Shown here one piece after another: positions 33,196-41,673 of a stretch of 64,000 nucleotides of DNA (positions within the stretch are counted from its first letter, which is position 1; each line of letters starts with the position of its first letter). The notes under the pieces were generated by a model that did no database searches, was not told the DNA's origin, and saw only the letters and a list, made by a program, of their open reading frames with translations. A program made the translations under genes and the position numbers. Source of the stretch: Stenotrophomonas sp. 24(2023) (GTDB taxonomy: Bacteria; Pseudomonadota; Gammaproteobacteria; Xanthomonadales; Xanthomonadaceae); assembly GCF_030913365.1 (NCBI RefSeq), contig NZ_CP133160.1, forward strand, positions 2,270,001 to 2,334,000, given 5' to 3'.

Positions 33196-35370
33196 GTGGC
33201 CTCCGAACGCATCGAATCCCTCATTGCCCAGATGACCGTCGAGGAAAAGGTCGGCCAGCTGGGCGTTTTCGCCGACATGGTCCGCCCGTTCGCCCCCGAC
33301 GTGAATCCGGAAGCCAACGTCCGCAACGCCGACCAGGTCCTGCAGCAGGTGCGCGAGGGCAAGGTCGGCTCGCTGTTCAACGGTGTCGGTGCCGAACTGG
33401 GCCGGCGCATCCAGCAGGTCGCGCTGGAAGAAAGCCGCCTGGGTATCCCGGTGATCCTGGCCGCCGACGTGATCCATGGCATGCGCACCGTGTTCCCGAT
33501 CCCGCTGGGCGAAGCGGCCAGCTTCGAGCCGGGGCTGGCCGAGCGCACCGCACGCGCCACCGCCGTCGAGGCCACCGCCGCCGGCCTGCACTGGACCTAT
33601 GCGCCGGCCGTGGACATCGCCCGCGACCAGCGCTGGGGCCGTGGTGCCGAAGGCGCCGGTGAGGACGTGGTGCTGGGCTGCGCGTTCGCCGCCGCCCGCG
33701 TGCGCGGTTTCCAGGGCAGCGACCTGCGCGCGGCCGATTCGCTGCTGGCCACGCCCAAGCACTTCGCCGCCTATGGCGCAGTGATGGCCGGCATGGAATA
33801 CAACATGGTGGATATCTCGCCGCAGACCCTGCGCGATGTGCACCTGCCGCCGTTCAAGGCCGCCTTTGAAGCCGGTGCGGTCACCGTGATGTCCTCCTTC
33901 AACGACATCAACGGCGTGCCGGCCAGCGCCAATGCCGAACTGCTGACCGACATCCTGCGCGGGGAATGGAAGTTCCCGGGCGTGGTGATCTCCGACTACA
34001 CCGCGGACATGGAACTGGTCGCCCACGGCTATGCCGCCGACGACCGCGATGCCACCGCCAAGGCGTTCACCGCCGGCCTGGACCTGAGCATGCAGAGCGG
34101 CTTCTACGCCGAACACCTGCCGGGCCTGGTGCAGAGTGGCGAGGTGCCGATGGCGGTGCTGGATGAAGGCGTGCGCCGCATCCTGTGGCTGAAGGAAACC
34201 ATCGGCCTGTTCGATGACCCGTACCGCTCGCTGGACCCGGCGCGCGAAGCCGATACCTCGCACATCGCTGCCCATGACGAACTCTCGCGCGATGCCGCGC
34301 GCCGTTCGATCGTGCTGCTGAACAACCGCGACAACGTGCTGCCGCTGCAGAAGCACGGACAGAAGATCGCGCTGATCGGCCCGTTCGTGCAGGACCGCGA
34401 GAACATCGAAGGCTGCTGGACCCTGTTCGGCGACAAGCAGCGCTATGTGGACCTGGAAACCGGCGTGCGCGCGGCCATCGGCGATGACGCGCTGCTGGAG
34501 ATCGTGCCGGGCTGCGATCTGGAAACCGCCATTGCCGGCGGTACCGAAGCGGCCGTGGCCGCGGCGCTGCGTGCCGACGTGGTGGTGCTGGCGCTGGGCG
34601 AACCGCAGCGTTACAGCGGCGAAGCCCAGTCGCGCGTGGAGATCACCCTGCCGCCGGCGCAGCAGGCGCTGGCCGAAGCGGTAGCGATGACCGGCAAGCC
34701 GCTGGTGGTGCTGCTGCGCAACGGCCGTGCGCTGGCGCTGCAGGGTGCGGTGCGCAATGCCCATGCGGTGGCGGTCACCTGGTACCTGGGCACGCAGACC
34801 GGCCACGCCGTGGCCGACGTGCTGTTCGGCGATTACAGCCCGTCCGCGCGCCTGCCGGTCAGCTTCCCGCAGGTGTCCGGCCAGCAGCCGTACTTCTACA
34901 ACCACCCGCGCACCGGCCGCCCGGAACTGCCGACCATGTCGGAATTCAAGGCACGCTGGCGCGAGATTCCGAACGAGCCGCTGTATCCGTTCGGCCACGG
35001 CATCGGCTACACCACCTTCGCCTACGGCGTGCCGCAGCTGAGCAGCCCCACGCTCGGCTGGGACGACACGCTGACCCTGACCACCACGCTGACCAACACC
35101 GGCACCGTGGCGGGTGAGGAAGTGGTGCAGCTGTACATCCACGACCGCGTGGCCAGCCGCGTGCGCCCGGTGCGTGAACTGAAGGACTTCCGCAAGGTCG
35201 CCCTGCAGCCGGGCGAATCCACCGAGGTGGTGTTCACCCTGCACCGCGACCAGCTGGCCTTCACCGGCCGCGACGGTGTGCTGCGCGCCGAGCCGGGCCT
35301 GTTCGACGTGTGGGTGTGCGCCTCGTCGGCTGCCGGTGAGGCGGTGGTGTTTGAACTGCTGAAGGGCTGA
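33196..35370 (+). CDS. bglX: Beta-glucosidase, glycoside hydrolase family 3 (BglX-like)
   Basis: 724-residue GH3 enzyme releasing glucose or related sugars from the non-reducing end of beta-glycosides. The N-terminal barrel includes KHFAAYGAVMAGMEYN and the nucleophile Asp267 in VVISDYTADMELV; the sandwich domain and the fibronectin-III-like end (ELKDFRKVALQPGES) follow. The GTG start after AAGGA is forced: an upstream ATG in this frame is closed by a stop within five codons. There is no signal peptide, whereas E. coli BglX is periplasmic, so this enzyme should act in the cytoplasm on imported oligosaccharides. A LacI-type operator precedes it. Confidence 0.94.
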   Translation: MASERIESLIAQMTVEEKVGQLGVFADMVRPFAPDVNPEANVRNADQVLQQVREGKVGSLFNGVGAELGRRIQQVALEESRLGIPVILAADVIHGMRTVFPIPLGEAASFEPGLAERTARATAVEATAAGLHWTYAPAVDIARDQRWGRGAEGAGEDVVLGCAFAAARVRGFQGSDLRAADSLLATPKHFAAYGAVMAGMEYNMVDISPQTLRDVHLPPFKAAFEAGAVTVMSSFNDINGVPASANAELLTDILRGEWKFPGVVISDYTADMELVAHGYAADDRDATAKAFTAGLDLSMQSGFYAEHLPGLVQSGEVPMAVLDEGVRRILWLKETIGLFDDPYRSLDPAREADTSHIAAHDELSRDAARRSIVLLNNRDNVLPLQKHGQKIALIGPFVQDRENIEGCWTLFGDKQRYVDLETGVRAAIGDDALLEIVPGCDLETAIAGGTEAAVAAALRADVVVLALGEPQRYSGEAQSRVEITLPPAQQALAEAVAMTGKPLVVLLRNGRALALQGAVRNAHAVAVTWYLGTQTGHAVADVLFGDYSPSARLPVSFPQVSGQQPYFYNHPRTGRPELPTMSEFKARWREIPNEPLYPFGHGIGYTTFAYGVPQLSSPTLGWDDTLTLTTTLTNTGTVAGEEVVQLYIHDRVASRVRPVRELKDFRKVALQPGESTEVVFTLHRDQLAFTGRDGVLRAEPGLFDVWVCASSAAGEAVVFELLKG

Positions 35371-35380
35371 TCCACGCCGT

Positions 35381-35405
35381 GCGCGCCGGGCGATGCCCGG
35401 CGCGC
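35381..35405 (+). terminator. GC-rich palindrome after bglX
   Basis: Perfect 11-bp stem GCGCGCCGGGC / GCCCGGCGCGC with loop GAT, 10 bp after the bglX stop. It resembles a SMAG stem without the GTAG header and may double as a terminator. Confidence 0.55.
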
Positions 35406-35511
35406 GCCATGGCTGAATGGCAGGCAGCGGACAGTGGATCCGTGTGCTGCCGTGCATACCCGGGCGAGCGCAGGCCCGCTACGCTGGGCACCTGTCCACG
35501 GAGCCTGTCCC

Positions 35512-36126
35512 ATGCGCCTGCCCTTGATCCTGATGTCCACCGCCCTGCTGGCGGCCTGTTCGCAGCCGGCACCGCCGCCGGCGGCTGCGGCCAACGATGC
35601 CCCGCCGCCGATGCAGGCGTCCGCCACGGCGACCCCGGCTGCCGATGATGCCCCGGCCCCGATGACCGGCGCGCCCCCGCCCATGACCGGTGCACCGCCG
35701 CCGATGACGGGTGCGGCGCCGGCTGGTGCCGACGCCCCGGCCGACGGTGCCTCGCAGGGTGACGCACGCCAGCGCATCGGCCAGCTGCTGGGCGATGTGG
35801 CCCCTTACGAAACCGTGTTCACCACCCTGCAGAAGGGCGTGGCCGCGAACGATGCCAAGGCCGTGGCCGCGCTGCCGATCTACCCGCTGCGGGTGAACGT
35901 GGGCGGCAAGGAACGCAAGATCGCCGATGCCGCCGCGTTCGAGCGCGAGTACGACAGCATCATCACCGCCGATATCGCCAAGGCCATCGCCGCGCAGAAG
36001 TTCGACGACCTGTTCGTGAACTGGAAGGGCGTGATGCTGGGCAAGGGCCAGGTGTGGATCAACGGCATCTGTGCGGACAACACCTGCGCGCACCCGCAGG
36101 TGGGCATCGTCGCCATCCAGGACTGA
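35512..36126 (+). CDS. Hypothetical lipoprotein with MTGAPPP repeats
   Basis: 204-residue protein with a lipoprotein signal (MRLPLILMSTALLAACSQP, lipobox LAAC). A Pro/Ala-rich linker with tandem MTGAPPP units (about residues 50-72) leads to a folded domain (about 85-204) with the sequence YPLRVNVGGKERKIADAAAFEREYD, VWINGICADNTCAHPQVGIV (a close Cys pair). The domain shape resembles small NTF2-like/SnoaL-type proteins, but this is a guess. The start was chosen for the signal peptide. It stands between bglX and the convergent PQQ enzyme. Confidence 0.8.
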   Translation: MRLPLILMSTALLAACSQPAPPPAAAANDAPPPMQASATATPAADDAPAPMTGAPPPMTGAPPPMTGAAPAGADAPADGASQGDARQRIGQLLGDVAPYETVFTTLQKGVAANDAKAVAALPIYPLRVNVGGKERKIADAAAFEREYDSIITADIAKAIAAQKFDDLFVNWKGVMLGKGQVWINGICADNTCAHPQVGIVAIQD

Positions 36127-36137
36127 CGCTGCCGGTC

Positions 36138-36164
36138 CCGGGTGCAGCCGTGTGCTGCACCCGG
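36138..36164. terminator. Bidirectional hairpin between convergent genes
   Basis: Perfect 10-bp inverted repeat CCGGGTGCAG / CTGCACCCGG with a 7-base loop, in the 45-bp gap between the lipoprotein gene and the sugar dehydrogenase stop. Confidence 0.6.
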
Positions 36165-36171
36165 TGATGGC

Positions 36172-37356
36172 TTACGCTTCGTTCGGCGTGAGCTTGAGCA
36201 GGCGGGCGTTGCTGCCGTCTTCCAGCAGCCACAGTGCGCCGTCCGGGCCCTGTTCCACTTCGCGGATGCGCTCGCCCATGTTGAAGCGCTCGGCCTCGCG
36301 CGCGTTGTCGCCGTCGAAGGCCACCCGCACCAGTGAGGTCGAGGACAGGCCGCCGATGAAGCCGCTGCCCTTCCACTGCGGGAACGCAGTGCCGGTGTAG
36401 ATGACGAAGCCGGCCGGGGAAATCACCGGCGTCCAGGTCACCTTGGGTGCGTTGAATTCCGGGCGGGTGTCGTGGTCGGGAATCGGCCGACCATCGTAGT
36501 GGTCGCCGTTGGAGACGATCGGGTAGCCGTAGTTGGCGCCGCGCTCGATCAGGTTCAGCTCGTCGCCACCGGCCGGGCCCATCTCGTGCACCCACAGCTT
36601 GCCGCGGCCATCGAAGGCGATGCCCAGCGCATTGCGGTGGCCCAGCGACCACACCTGCGCGGCCACCCCACCCTGGGAAGCGAACGGGTTGTCCGCCGGC
36701 ACGCTGCCATCGTCGTTGAGGCGGATGATCTTGCCCAGGTTGCTGGCCATGTCCTGGGCGGGATCGAACTTCTGGCGTTCGCTGGAGGTGATCCACAGCT
36801 TGCCATCCGGGCCAAAGGCCATGCGGTGGCCGTAATGGCCCTGGCCGCTGACCTTGGGCACCTGGCGCCAGATCACGTTGACGTCCTGCAGGGTGCCGCC
36901 GCCGCTGGCGTCCAGCGCCAGCGTGGCACGGGCCACGGCCGCCCCGCGCGTATCCAGGTCGCCCTGTTCGGCATAGCTGACGTAGACCACGCGGTTGTTG
37001 GCGAAATCCGGATGCAGGATCACATCGCCGAAGCCGCCCTGGCCGCCGTAGGCGACCTTGGGAATGCCGGTGATTTCATGCTTCTGGCCGCTGGCCAGGT
37101 CCAGGTGCTGCAGGCGGCCGCGTTTTTCGGTGACCAGCAGGCTGCCGTCGGGCAGGAAGGTCATCGCCCACGGCTGGTCGAAGCGGCTGACCTCGGTGGT
37201 AGTGAAAGGGCGCTGGCTGGCGTGGGTGCCGGTGCTGGCGGTCGCCTTGGCGTCGGTTGCCGCGGTGGCGGCCGGATCGGCGGCACTGCAGGCGGTGGTG
37301 GCGAGGATCGGCACCAGGCCGAGGGCGAGCAGCAGGGGCAAGGGCTTGCGGGTCAT
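36172..37356 (-). CDS. PQQ-dependent sugar dehydrogenase, soluble GdhB/Asd-like family
   Basis: 394-residue exported protein. The ATG at 37356 follows GGAGATACCC; a start at 37368 is possible. The N-terminus is a lipoprotein-type signal ([10 protein letters not shown]). The rest is a six-bladed beta-propeller with family signatures [26 protein letters not shown]-like [29 protein letters not shown] and [20 protein letters not shown]. Members oxidise aldose sugars with PQQ as cofactor, but several homologues have other or unknown substrates. No PQQ synthesis genes are in the window. Confidence 0.9.
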   Translation of the reverse strand: MTRKPLPLLLALGLVPILATTACSAADPAATAATDAKATASTGTHASQRPFTTTEVSRFDQPWAMTFLPDGSLLVTEKRGRLQHLDLASGQKHEITGIPKVAYGGQGGFGDVILHPDFANNRVVYVSYAEQGDLDTRGAAVARATLALDASGGGTLQDVNVIWRQVPKVSGQGHYGHRMAFGPDGKLWITSSERQKFDPAQDMASNLGKIIRLNDDGSVPADNPFASQGGVAAQVWSLGHRNALGIAFDGRGKLWVHEMGPAGGDELNLIERGANYGYPIVSNGDHYDGRPIPDHDTRPEFNAPKVTWTPVISPAGFVIYTGTAFPQWKGSGFIGGLSSTSLVRVAFDGDNAREAERFNMGERIREVEQGPDGALWLLEDGSNARLLKLTPNEA

Positions 37357-37521
37357 GGGTATCTCCATGCGGGGATGCGGATGGCCAACCCCTCTTGTAT
37401 ACCACCCGGGGGGTGAGGGGCGTGGCCCGAAGGTCCTGCCTGACGCTGGGCGGGGCGGGCCGAATGCACTAGGGTAGGCACGCCCGGGCACGCCTGCCCG
37501 CCTGTCTGCCAAGGAACCGGA

Positions 37522-37974
37522 ATGACACCTGCCCCTGCCCACAAGCCTTCACCCGCCTTCATCGCCGCGTCCTGGGTGGCGCTGCTGCTGGGCGCGGTGG
37601 CTTACCTGATCGGCCTGTTCAACGCACCGATGGCGCTGAACGAGAAAGGCTATTACCTGACCCTGCTGCTGTTCGGCCTGTTCGCTGCCGTGTCCCTGCA
37701 GAAAAGCGTGCGCGACCGCGTCGAAGGCATTCCGGTCAGCGGCCTGTACTACGCGCTGTGCTGGTTTGCCTTGCTGTCGGCGCTGCTGTTGCTGCTGGTC
37801 GGGCTGTGGAACGCCACGCTGCTGCTGAGCGAGAAGGGCTTCTACGGCATGGCCTTCGCGCTGTCGCTGTTCGGCGCGGTGGCGGTGCAGAAGAACACCC
37901 GTGACCTGATCGCCGCCGGTGGTGCTGAAGACCGCCGCAGCACGGCGGTGCCGCCGCTGCCGGAACAGGACTGA
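37522..37974 (+). CDS. YiaA/YiaB family inner membrane protein
   Basis: 150-residue protein with four hydrophobic helices in two tandem pairs, the YiaAB two-helix domain repeated. Each pair ends with a similar sequence: [27 protein letters not shown] and [26 protein letters not shown]. The repeat is visible by eye. Function is not known beyond membrane localisation. It is divergent from the sugar dehydrogenase. Confidence 0.88.
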   Translation: MTPAPAHKPSPAFIAASWVALLLGAVAYLIGLFNAPMALNEKGYYLTLLLFGLFAAVSLQKSVRDRVEGIPVSGLYYALCWFALLSALLLLLVGLWNATLLLSEKGFYGMAFALSLFGAVAVQKNTRDLIAAGGAEDRRSTAVPPLPEQD

Positions 37975-37982
37975 GGTCTGCG

Positions 37983-38015
37983 TGCCGGGGCGGATCCTGC
38001 GGACCCGCCCCGGCA
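37983..38015. terminator. Bidirectional hairpin between convergent genes
   Basis: Perfect 11-bp inverted repeat TGCCGGGGCGG / CCGCCCCGGCA (37983-37993, 38005-38015) in the gap between yiaA-like and the 114-residue gene. No T-run. Confidence 0.55.
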
Positions 38016-38018
38016 TGA

Positions 38019-38363
38019 TCACCGGTTGATCTGCACGTGCGGGTCCAGCTTGCTGGCTTCCTCCCAGCCACGGCGTACCGCGTTGCGGGCCTGTTCCCAG
38101 TTCAGCCGGCTCTTGCCGTGGTCGGCATGCCAGCGTGATTCCAGTTCGTGTTCCACGTCCTCATAGGCGCGGATCATTGCCTGTGCCCGGTTCTCGGCAT
38201 GGGCGGCGTGGCCGATCTGGTACGCCGGCTCGTAGTCGTCGAAGAAGCGCGTGTTGTCGTAATACGGCTCGTGGGTATAACGCGTGCGCCAGAAATCGGA
38301 AACGGCCTGGCGGGCAACGCCGTCCTGCGGCACGCGGCCGGGGATCTGATAGTCGGGGCTCAT
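38019..38363 (-). CDS. Hypothetical protein, 114 residues
   Basis: Soluble, Tyr/His/Trp-rich protein of 114 residues: TRYTHEPYYDNTRFFDDYEPAYQIG and later LNWEQARNAVRRGWEEASK. No signal peptide. The pattern of repeated aromatic-acid residues followed by amphipathic helices is seen in small stress-induced proteins of this bacterial group, but the family is not assigned. GGAGCC precedes the ATG. It is convergent with the YiaA-like gene and 91 bp past the start-side of the permease module on the same strand. Confidence 0.75.
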   Translation of the reverse strand: MSPDYQIPGRVPQDGVARQAVSDFWRTRYTHEPYYDNTRFFDDYEPAYQIGHAAHAENRAQAMIRAYEDVEHELESRWHADHGKSRLNWEQARNAVRRGWEEASKLDPHVQINR

Positions 38364-38453
38364 GGTTCGGGCTCCGTTTTTTGGACGAGTCTGCAGCGTG
38401 CCAGCCCGGCGGTGAACGCACCGGGCCGGCAGCGTGACTGCCAGGTCAACCGT

Positions 38454-39755
38454 TCAGGCCGCGTCGTCGCCCTTGCGTGGCAGCCGGTAGATCACCGCGC
38501 CCACGGCGAAGGCGATCAGGGCGGCGGCGATGTTCTGCCAGCTGGCGCTGATGAACAGGGCCAGGCACAGCAGCAGCGCCAGTACCGGAATCAGCGGCCC
38601 ACCCGGCAGCTTCAGCGCGCCGGGGCGGTCACCGAAGCGCCGCGCCAGCACCAGCACCGCCGCTGCGGTACCGATGTAGGCGAACAGGCGCGTGGTCATC
38701 GACAGCAGCGCCAGCTGCACGAACGAACCGGTCAGGGCCAGCGCCAGTGCGATCACGCCCTGGCACAGGATTGCCGCGGCCGGCGTGCGGAAGCGCGGAT
38801 GCACCTGCGCCAGGATCTTCGGGCCGTAACCATCGCGCGCCAGCGCGAACAGGAAGCGCGGCCCCATCATCATCGTGTTGCTGTTGGTGCCCAGGATGGA
38901 GATCGTGGCGCCCACGGTGAGGATCAGCGCCAGCGCTTCGCCGCCGAAGCCTGCGGCGGCATCGGCCAGCGGCGTGGCCGAACCGGCCAGGCCCGCCAGC
39001 GTGCCCTGCGCCACCACCTGCACCGCGCCGTAGACCACGGTGACGGTGACGATCATGGTGATCAGCGCGAACGGAATATCGCGCCGCGGGTTGCGGTACT
39101 CGCCGGCCGCGGCGGGAATGTTCTCGAACCCTGCATAGGCGTACAGCAACAGCAGCGCGGCCTCGCCCATGCGCTGCAGGTCGTGCGGGTCCGGGCGCTG
39201 GCCGGAGAAGGCCAGCTGCGGGTCGATGTAGAAGGCGCCGATGGCCACGAACAGCAGCAGTGGCAGCAGCTTGCCCACCACCAGCACCACGCCGGTCCGC
39301 GCGGCCGAGCGCACGCCGATGATGTTCACCCCGGTCAGGAAGCCGAGTGACAGCACGATCACCGCCAGGCGGCCCGCCCCGGCGCCCGCCCACGGCCAGA
39401 AGCGCGCCACCGCATCGGCCAGCGCATTGCTCAACGCCGCTGCCGAACTGATGCGGGTCAGCCAGATCATCCAGCCGATCTCGAAGCCGGCGAAACGGCC
39501 GAACGCCTCGCGCGCGTACAGGTAGCTGCCGCCCGGTTCATCGAAATAGCTGGCGGCCTGCGCATAGCAGAGCACCAGCAGCGCCACCACGATGCCGGCG
39601 GCAACCACGCCCCACAGGCTGAAGGGGCCGAGCAGGGCGACGGTGGCGGCCGGCAGCAGGTAGATGCCGCTGCCGATCACATCATTGATGGACAGCCCGA
39701 CGATCTGCCAGCGGCTGACCGCGCGCTGCAGCTGGGGTTCGTCCTGCGCGCTCAT
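38454..39755 (-). CDS. APC family amino acid permease
   Basis: 433-residue inner membrane transporter with twelve helices. The start QIVGLSINDVIGSGIYLLPAA contains the GSGIY substrate-binding turn of the APC fold; YAYAGFENIPAAAGEY in helix 6 is another family hallmark. Members import amino acids or short derived compounds with protons. Its ATG overlaps the stop of the YkuD gene (ATGA), so it is the last gene of the four-gene module with NlpC/P60, epimerase and YkuD enzymes; the context suggests L-Ala, Glu or dipeptide uptake. Substrate is inference. Confidence 0.9.
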   Translation of the reverse strand: MSAQDEPQLQRAVSRWQIVGLSINDVIGSGIYLLPAATVALLGPFSLWGVVAAGIVVALLVLCYAQAASYFDEPGGSYLYAREAFGRFAGFEIGWMIWLTRISSAAALSNALADAVARFWPWAGAGAGRLAVIVLSLGFLTGVNIIGVRSAARTGVVLVVGKLLPLLLFVAIGAFYIDPQLAFSGQRPDPHDLQRMGEAALLLLYAYAGFENIPAAAGEYRNPRRDIPFALITMIVTVTVVYGAVQVVAQGTLAGLAGSATPLADAAAGFGGEALALILTVGATISILGTNSNTMMMGPRFLFALARDGYGPKILAQVHPRFRTPAAAILCQGVIALALALTGSFVQLALLSMTTRLFAYIGTAAAVLVLARRFGDRPGALKLPGGPLIPVLALLLCLALFISASWQNIAAALIAFAVGAVIYRLPRKGDDAA

Positions 39756-40516
39756 TGGGCATCCCCGGTCAGTGCCGGCAGCTGCCACTGCGCCTGCAGG
39801 CGTTGGTACTCGGCGCGCGGCAGCAGCACGAAGCGCGGGGTGTCGCGTGGGCGCAGCCACGCCAGCAGCGCCTGCATGTGCGCGGCGGTCATCGCCGTGC
39901 AGCCGGCGGTGGCTTCGCCGGGCTGGCGCCACAGGTGGGCGAAGATGCAGCTGCCGCGCCCGGGCGTGTTCTGCGGGTTGTGGGCGATGACGAAGCCCTG
40001 CCGGTAGCGGATATCGCTGGCATCGTGCAGGTCCAGCCGCATCGGTTCGCTGGACCCGGCCACGGCTGCCGTACCGACCGTGCGCGCATCGACGATGCGG
40101 TTGTAGTACGGCGAGGCCGGCACATCCATGCAGTAGCTGCTGGCCAGCATCGGTTGGTAGGGCAGGCCACTGCGTGCGGTGGTGGCGTAGCCGAAGGCGC
40201 TGCCGAGCGCGAACACGCCGGCCGGGCTGCGGCCATCGCCTTCCTGCTTCTGCGGGCCCTCGGCCTGGGCCGGGTGCAGACCCAGGCCCCAGGCACTGCC
40301 GCTGCGGCCCAGCGCCACGCTGAAGGCCTGGCCATGCCGCTGCCATTGCCGGCCCCTGCGCACATAGGCCTGCAGCTGGCCCTCGGTGCTGTCCCAGCCC
40401 TCACTGGTGACCACGATCAGCTGCCGCGCACCGTCCAGCGGTGCCTGCGCCCGTACCGCCAAGGGCAGGGCCGCCAACAGCACGGCAACGGCAAGGCCTG
40501 GCAACAGCGCTTTCAT
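39752..40516 (-). CDS. L,D-transpeptidase (YkuD) family protein
   Basis: 254-residue secreted protein with a signal peptide ending AVRAQAP. The YkuD domain covers most of the rest, with the catalytic His194 in SCIFAHLW and Cys206 in ATAGCTAM. The SxGCT-like motif is complete, so the protein should be active, either forming 3-3 or lipoprotein-type links or, in short members like this, trimming murein tetrapeptides. It lies 59 bp after the epimerase gene and overlaps the permease gene. Its neighbours favour a role in murein peptide breakdown. Confidence 0.88.
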   Translation of the reverse strand: MKALLPGLAVAVLLAALPLAVRAQAPLDGARQLIVVTSEGWDSTEGQLQAYVRRGRQWQRHGQAFSVALGRSGSAWGLGLHPAQAEGPQKQEGDGRSPAGVFALGSAFGYATTARSGLPYQPMLASSYCMDVPASPYYNRIVDARTVGTAAVAGSSEPMRLDLHDASDIRYRQGFVIAHNPQNTPGRGSCIFAHLWRQPGEATAGCTAMTAAHMQALLAWLRPRDTPRFVLLPRAEYQRLQAQWQLPALTGDAQ

Positions 40517-40575
40517 CGGGGGTACTCCGGGCGGGCTGGGCGTCTGCCTGCCACGTTACCGCAGTGCGGGGCGTT

Positions 40576-41673
40576 TCAACCGTGCAGCCACTGCACGCCG
40601 TGCACCTGGGCGATGCCCAGCCCGGGCCCAGTGCCAATCTCGATCACGGCGTCGTCGAAGCGGGTGGTGCCGCTGACCGGATCGAACGCGCACAGTGCCG
40701 GCCCGTCCAGGTCGACCAGGCCGATCGCATCGGCGCGGGCCACGGCCAGGTGCGCGGCGGCGGCCACGCTGATGCTGGTCTCGATCATGCAGCCGATCAT
40801 GCACGGCACACCGTGCACGGCGGCGATATCGGCCATGCGCAGGGCATTGGACAGGCCGCCGGTCTTCATCAGCTTGATGTTGAAGATGTCGGCGGCACGG
40901 CGCTGGATCAGCTCCATGGCCTGGCGCGGCCCGAACGCGCTTTCGTCGGCCAGCACCGGCGTGGCGATGCGCCCGCAGATATAGGCCAGCCCGGCCACAT
41001 CGGCGGCCTTCACCGGCTGCTCCAGCAGTTCCAGTGCGATGCCATCGGCTTCCAGACGGTGCATCGCCTGCACGGCCTGCTTGGCGGTCCAGCCCTGGTT
41101 GGCATCCAGGCGCAGTGTGGCCCGGCCGGCTACGGCACGGTCGATCGCCCGCACCCGCGCGATGTCCTCGCGGATGTCCTTGCCGACCTTGATCTTCAGC
41201 GCCGTGTAGCCGCGATCAAGCGCGGCCAGCGACTGCGCCACCATCGTGTCCACGGTATCCACGCTGATGGTGATGTCCGTGCGCAACCGGGGCGTTCCGC
41301 CGCCCAGCAGCTGGTACAGCGGCGCACCGTGCAGCTGCGCCCACAGGTCGTACAGCGCGATCTCCACGGCGGCCTTGGCGCTGGTGTTGCGTTCCATCGC
41401 CCCCTGCACCATCGCGCACAAGCGGTTGAGATCGGCCACGGGCTGGTCGATCAGGCACGGCGCGAGGTGCTGGCGGATGGCGGCGATGATCGAACCGTGC
41501 GTATCGCCGGTGATCACCGCCGTGGCGGCCGCTTCACCGTGGCCGGTGTGGCCGCTGTCGGTGCGGATCACCACCACCACGCTCTCGGCCGCGTCCACCG
41601 TGCGCAGCGCCGTCCTGAACGGCGTCTTCAACGGCACACGCAGCATGCCCAGGTCGATGGCGGTGATCTTCAT
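40576..41673 (-). CDS. L-Ala-D/L-Glu epimerase (dipeptide epimerase, enolase superfamily)
   Basis: 365-residue enzyme that interconverts L-Ala-D-Glu and L-Ala-L-Glu during murein recycling. Enolase-superfamily residues are in place: the base Lys162 in LKIKVGKD, metal ligands Asp190 (LRLDANQGW), Glu218 (ELLEQP) and Asp243 (LADESAFG), and the second base Lys267 (FNIKLMKTGG). The N-terminal GEAAAT and SGHTGHGE are typical for YcjG-type members. No signal peptide, so it acts in the cytoplasm. The start overlaps the NlpC/P60 stop (ATGA). Confidence 0.92.
   Translation of the reverse strand: MKITAIDLGMLRVPLKTPFRTALRTVDAAESVVVVIRTDSGHTGHGEAAATAVITGDTHGSIIAAIRQHLAPCLIDQPVADLNRLCAMVQGAMERNTSAKAAVEIALYDLWAQLHGAPLYQLLGGGTPRLRTDITISVDTVDTMVAQSLAALDRGYTALKIKVGKDIREDIARVRAIDRAVAGRATLRLDANQGWTAKQAVQAMHRLEADGIALELLEQPVKAADVAGLAYICGRIATPVLADESAFGPRQAMELIQRRAADIFNIKLMKTGGLSNALRMADIAAVHGVPCMIGCMIETSISVAAAAHLAVARADAIGLVDLDGPALCAFDPVSGTTRFDDAVIEIGTGPGLGIAQVHGVQWLHG

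Noticed and set aside
33154..35457. 767-codon open frame opposite bglX
   Set aside because: Antisense shadow of a confident GH3 gene, with no ribosome site, signal or domain.
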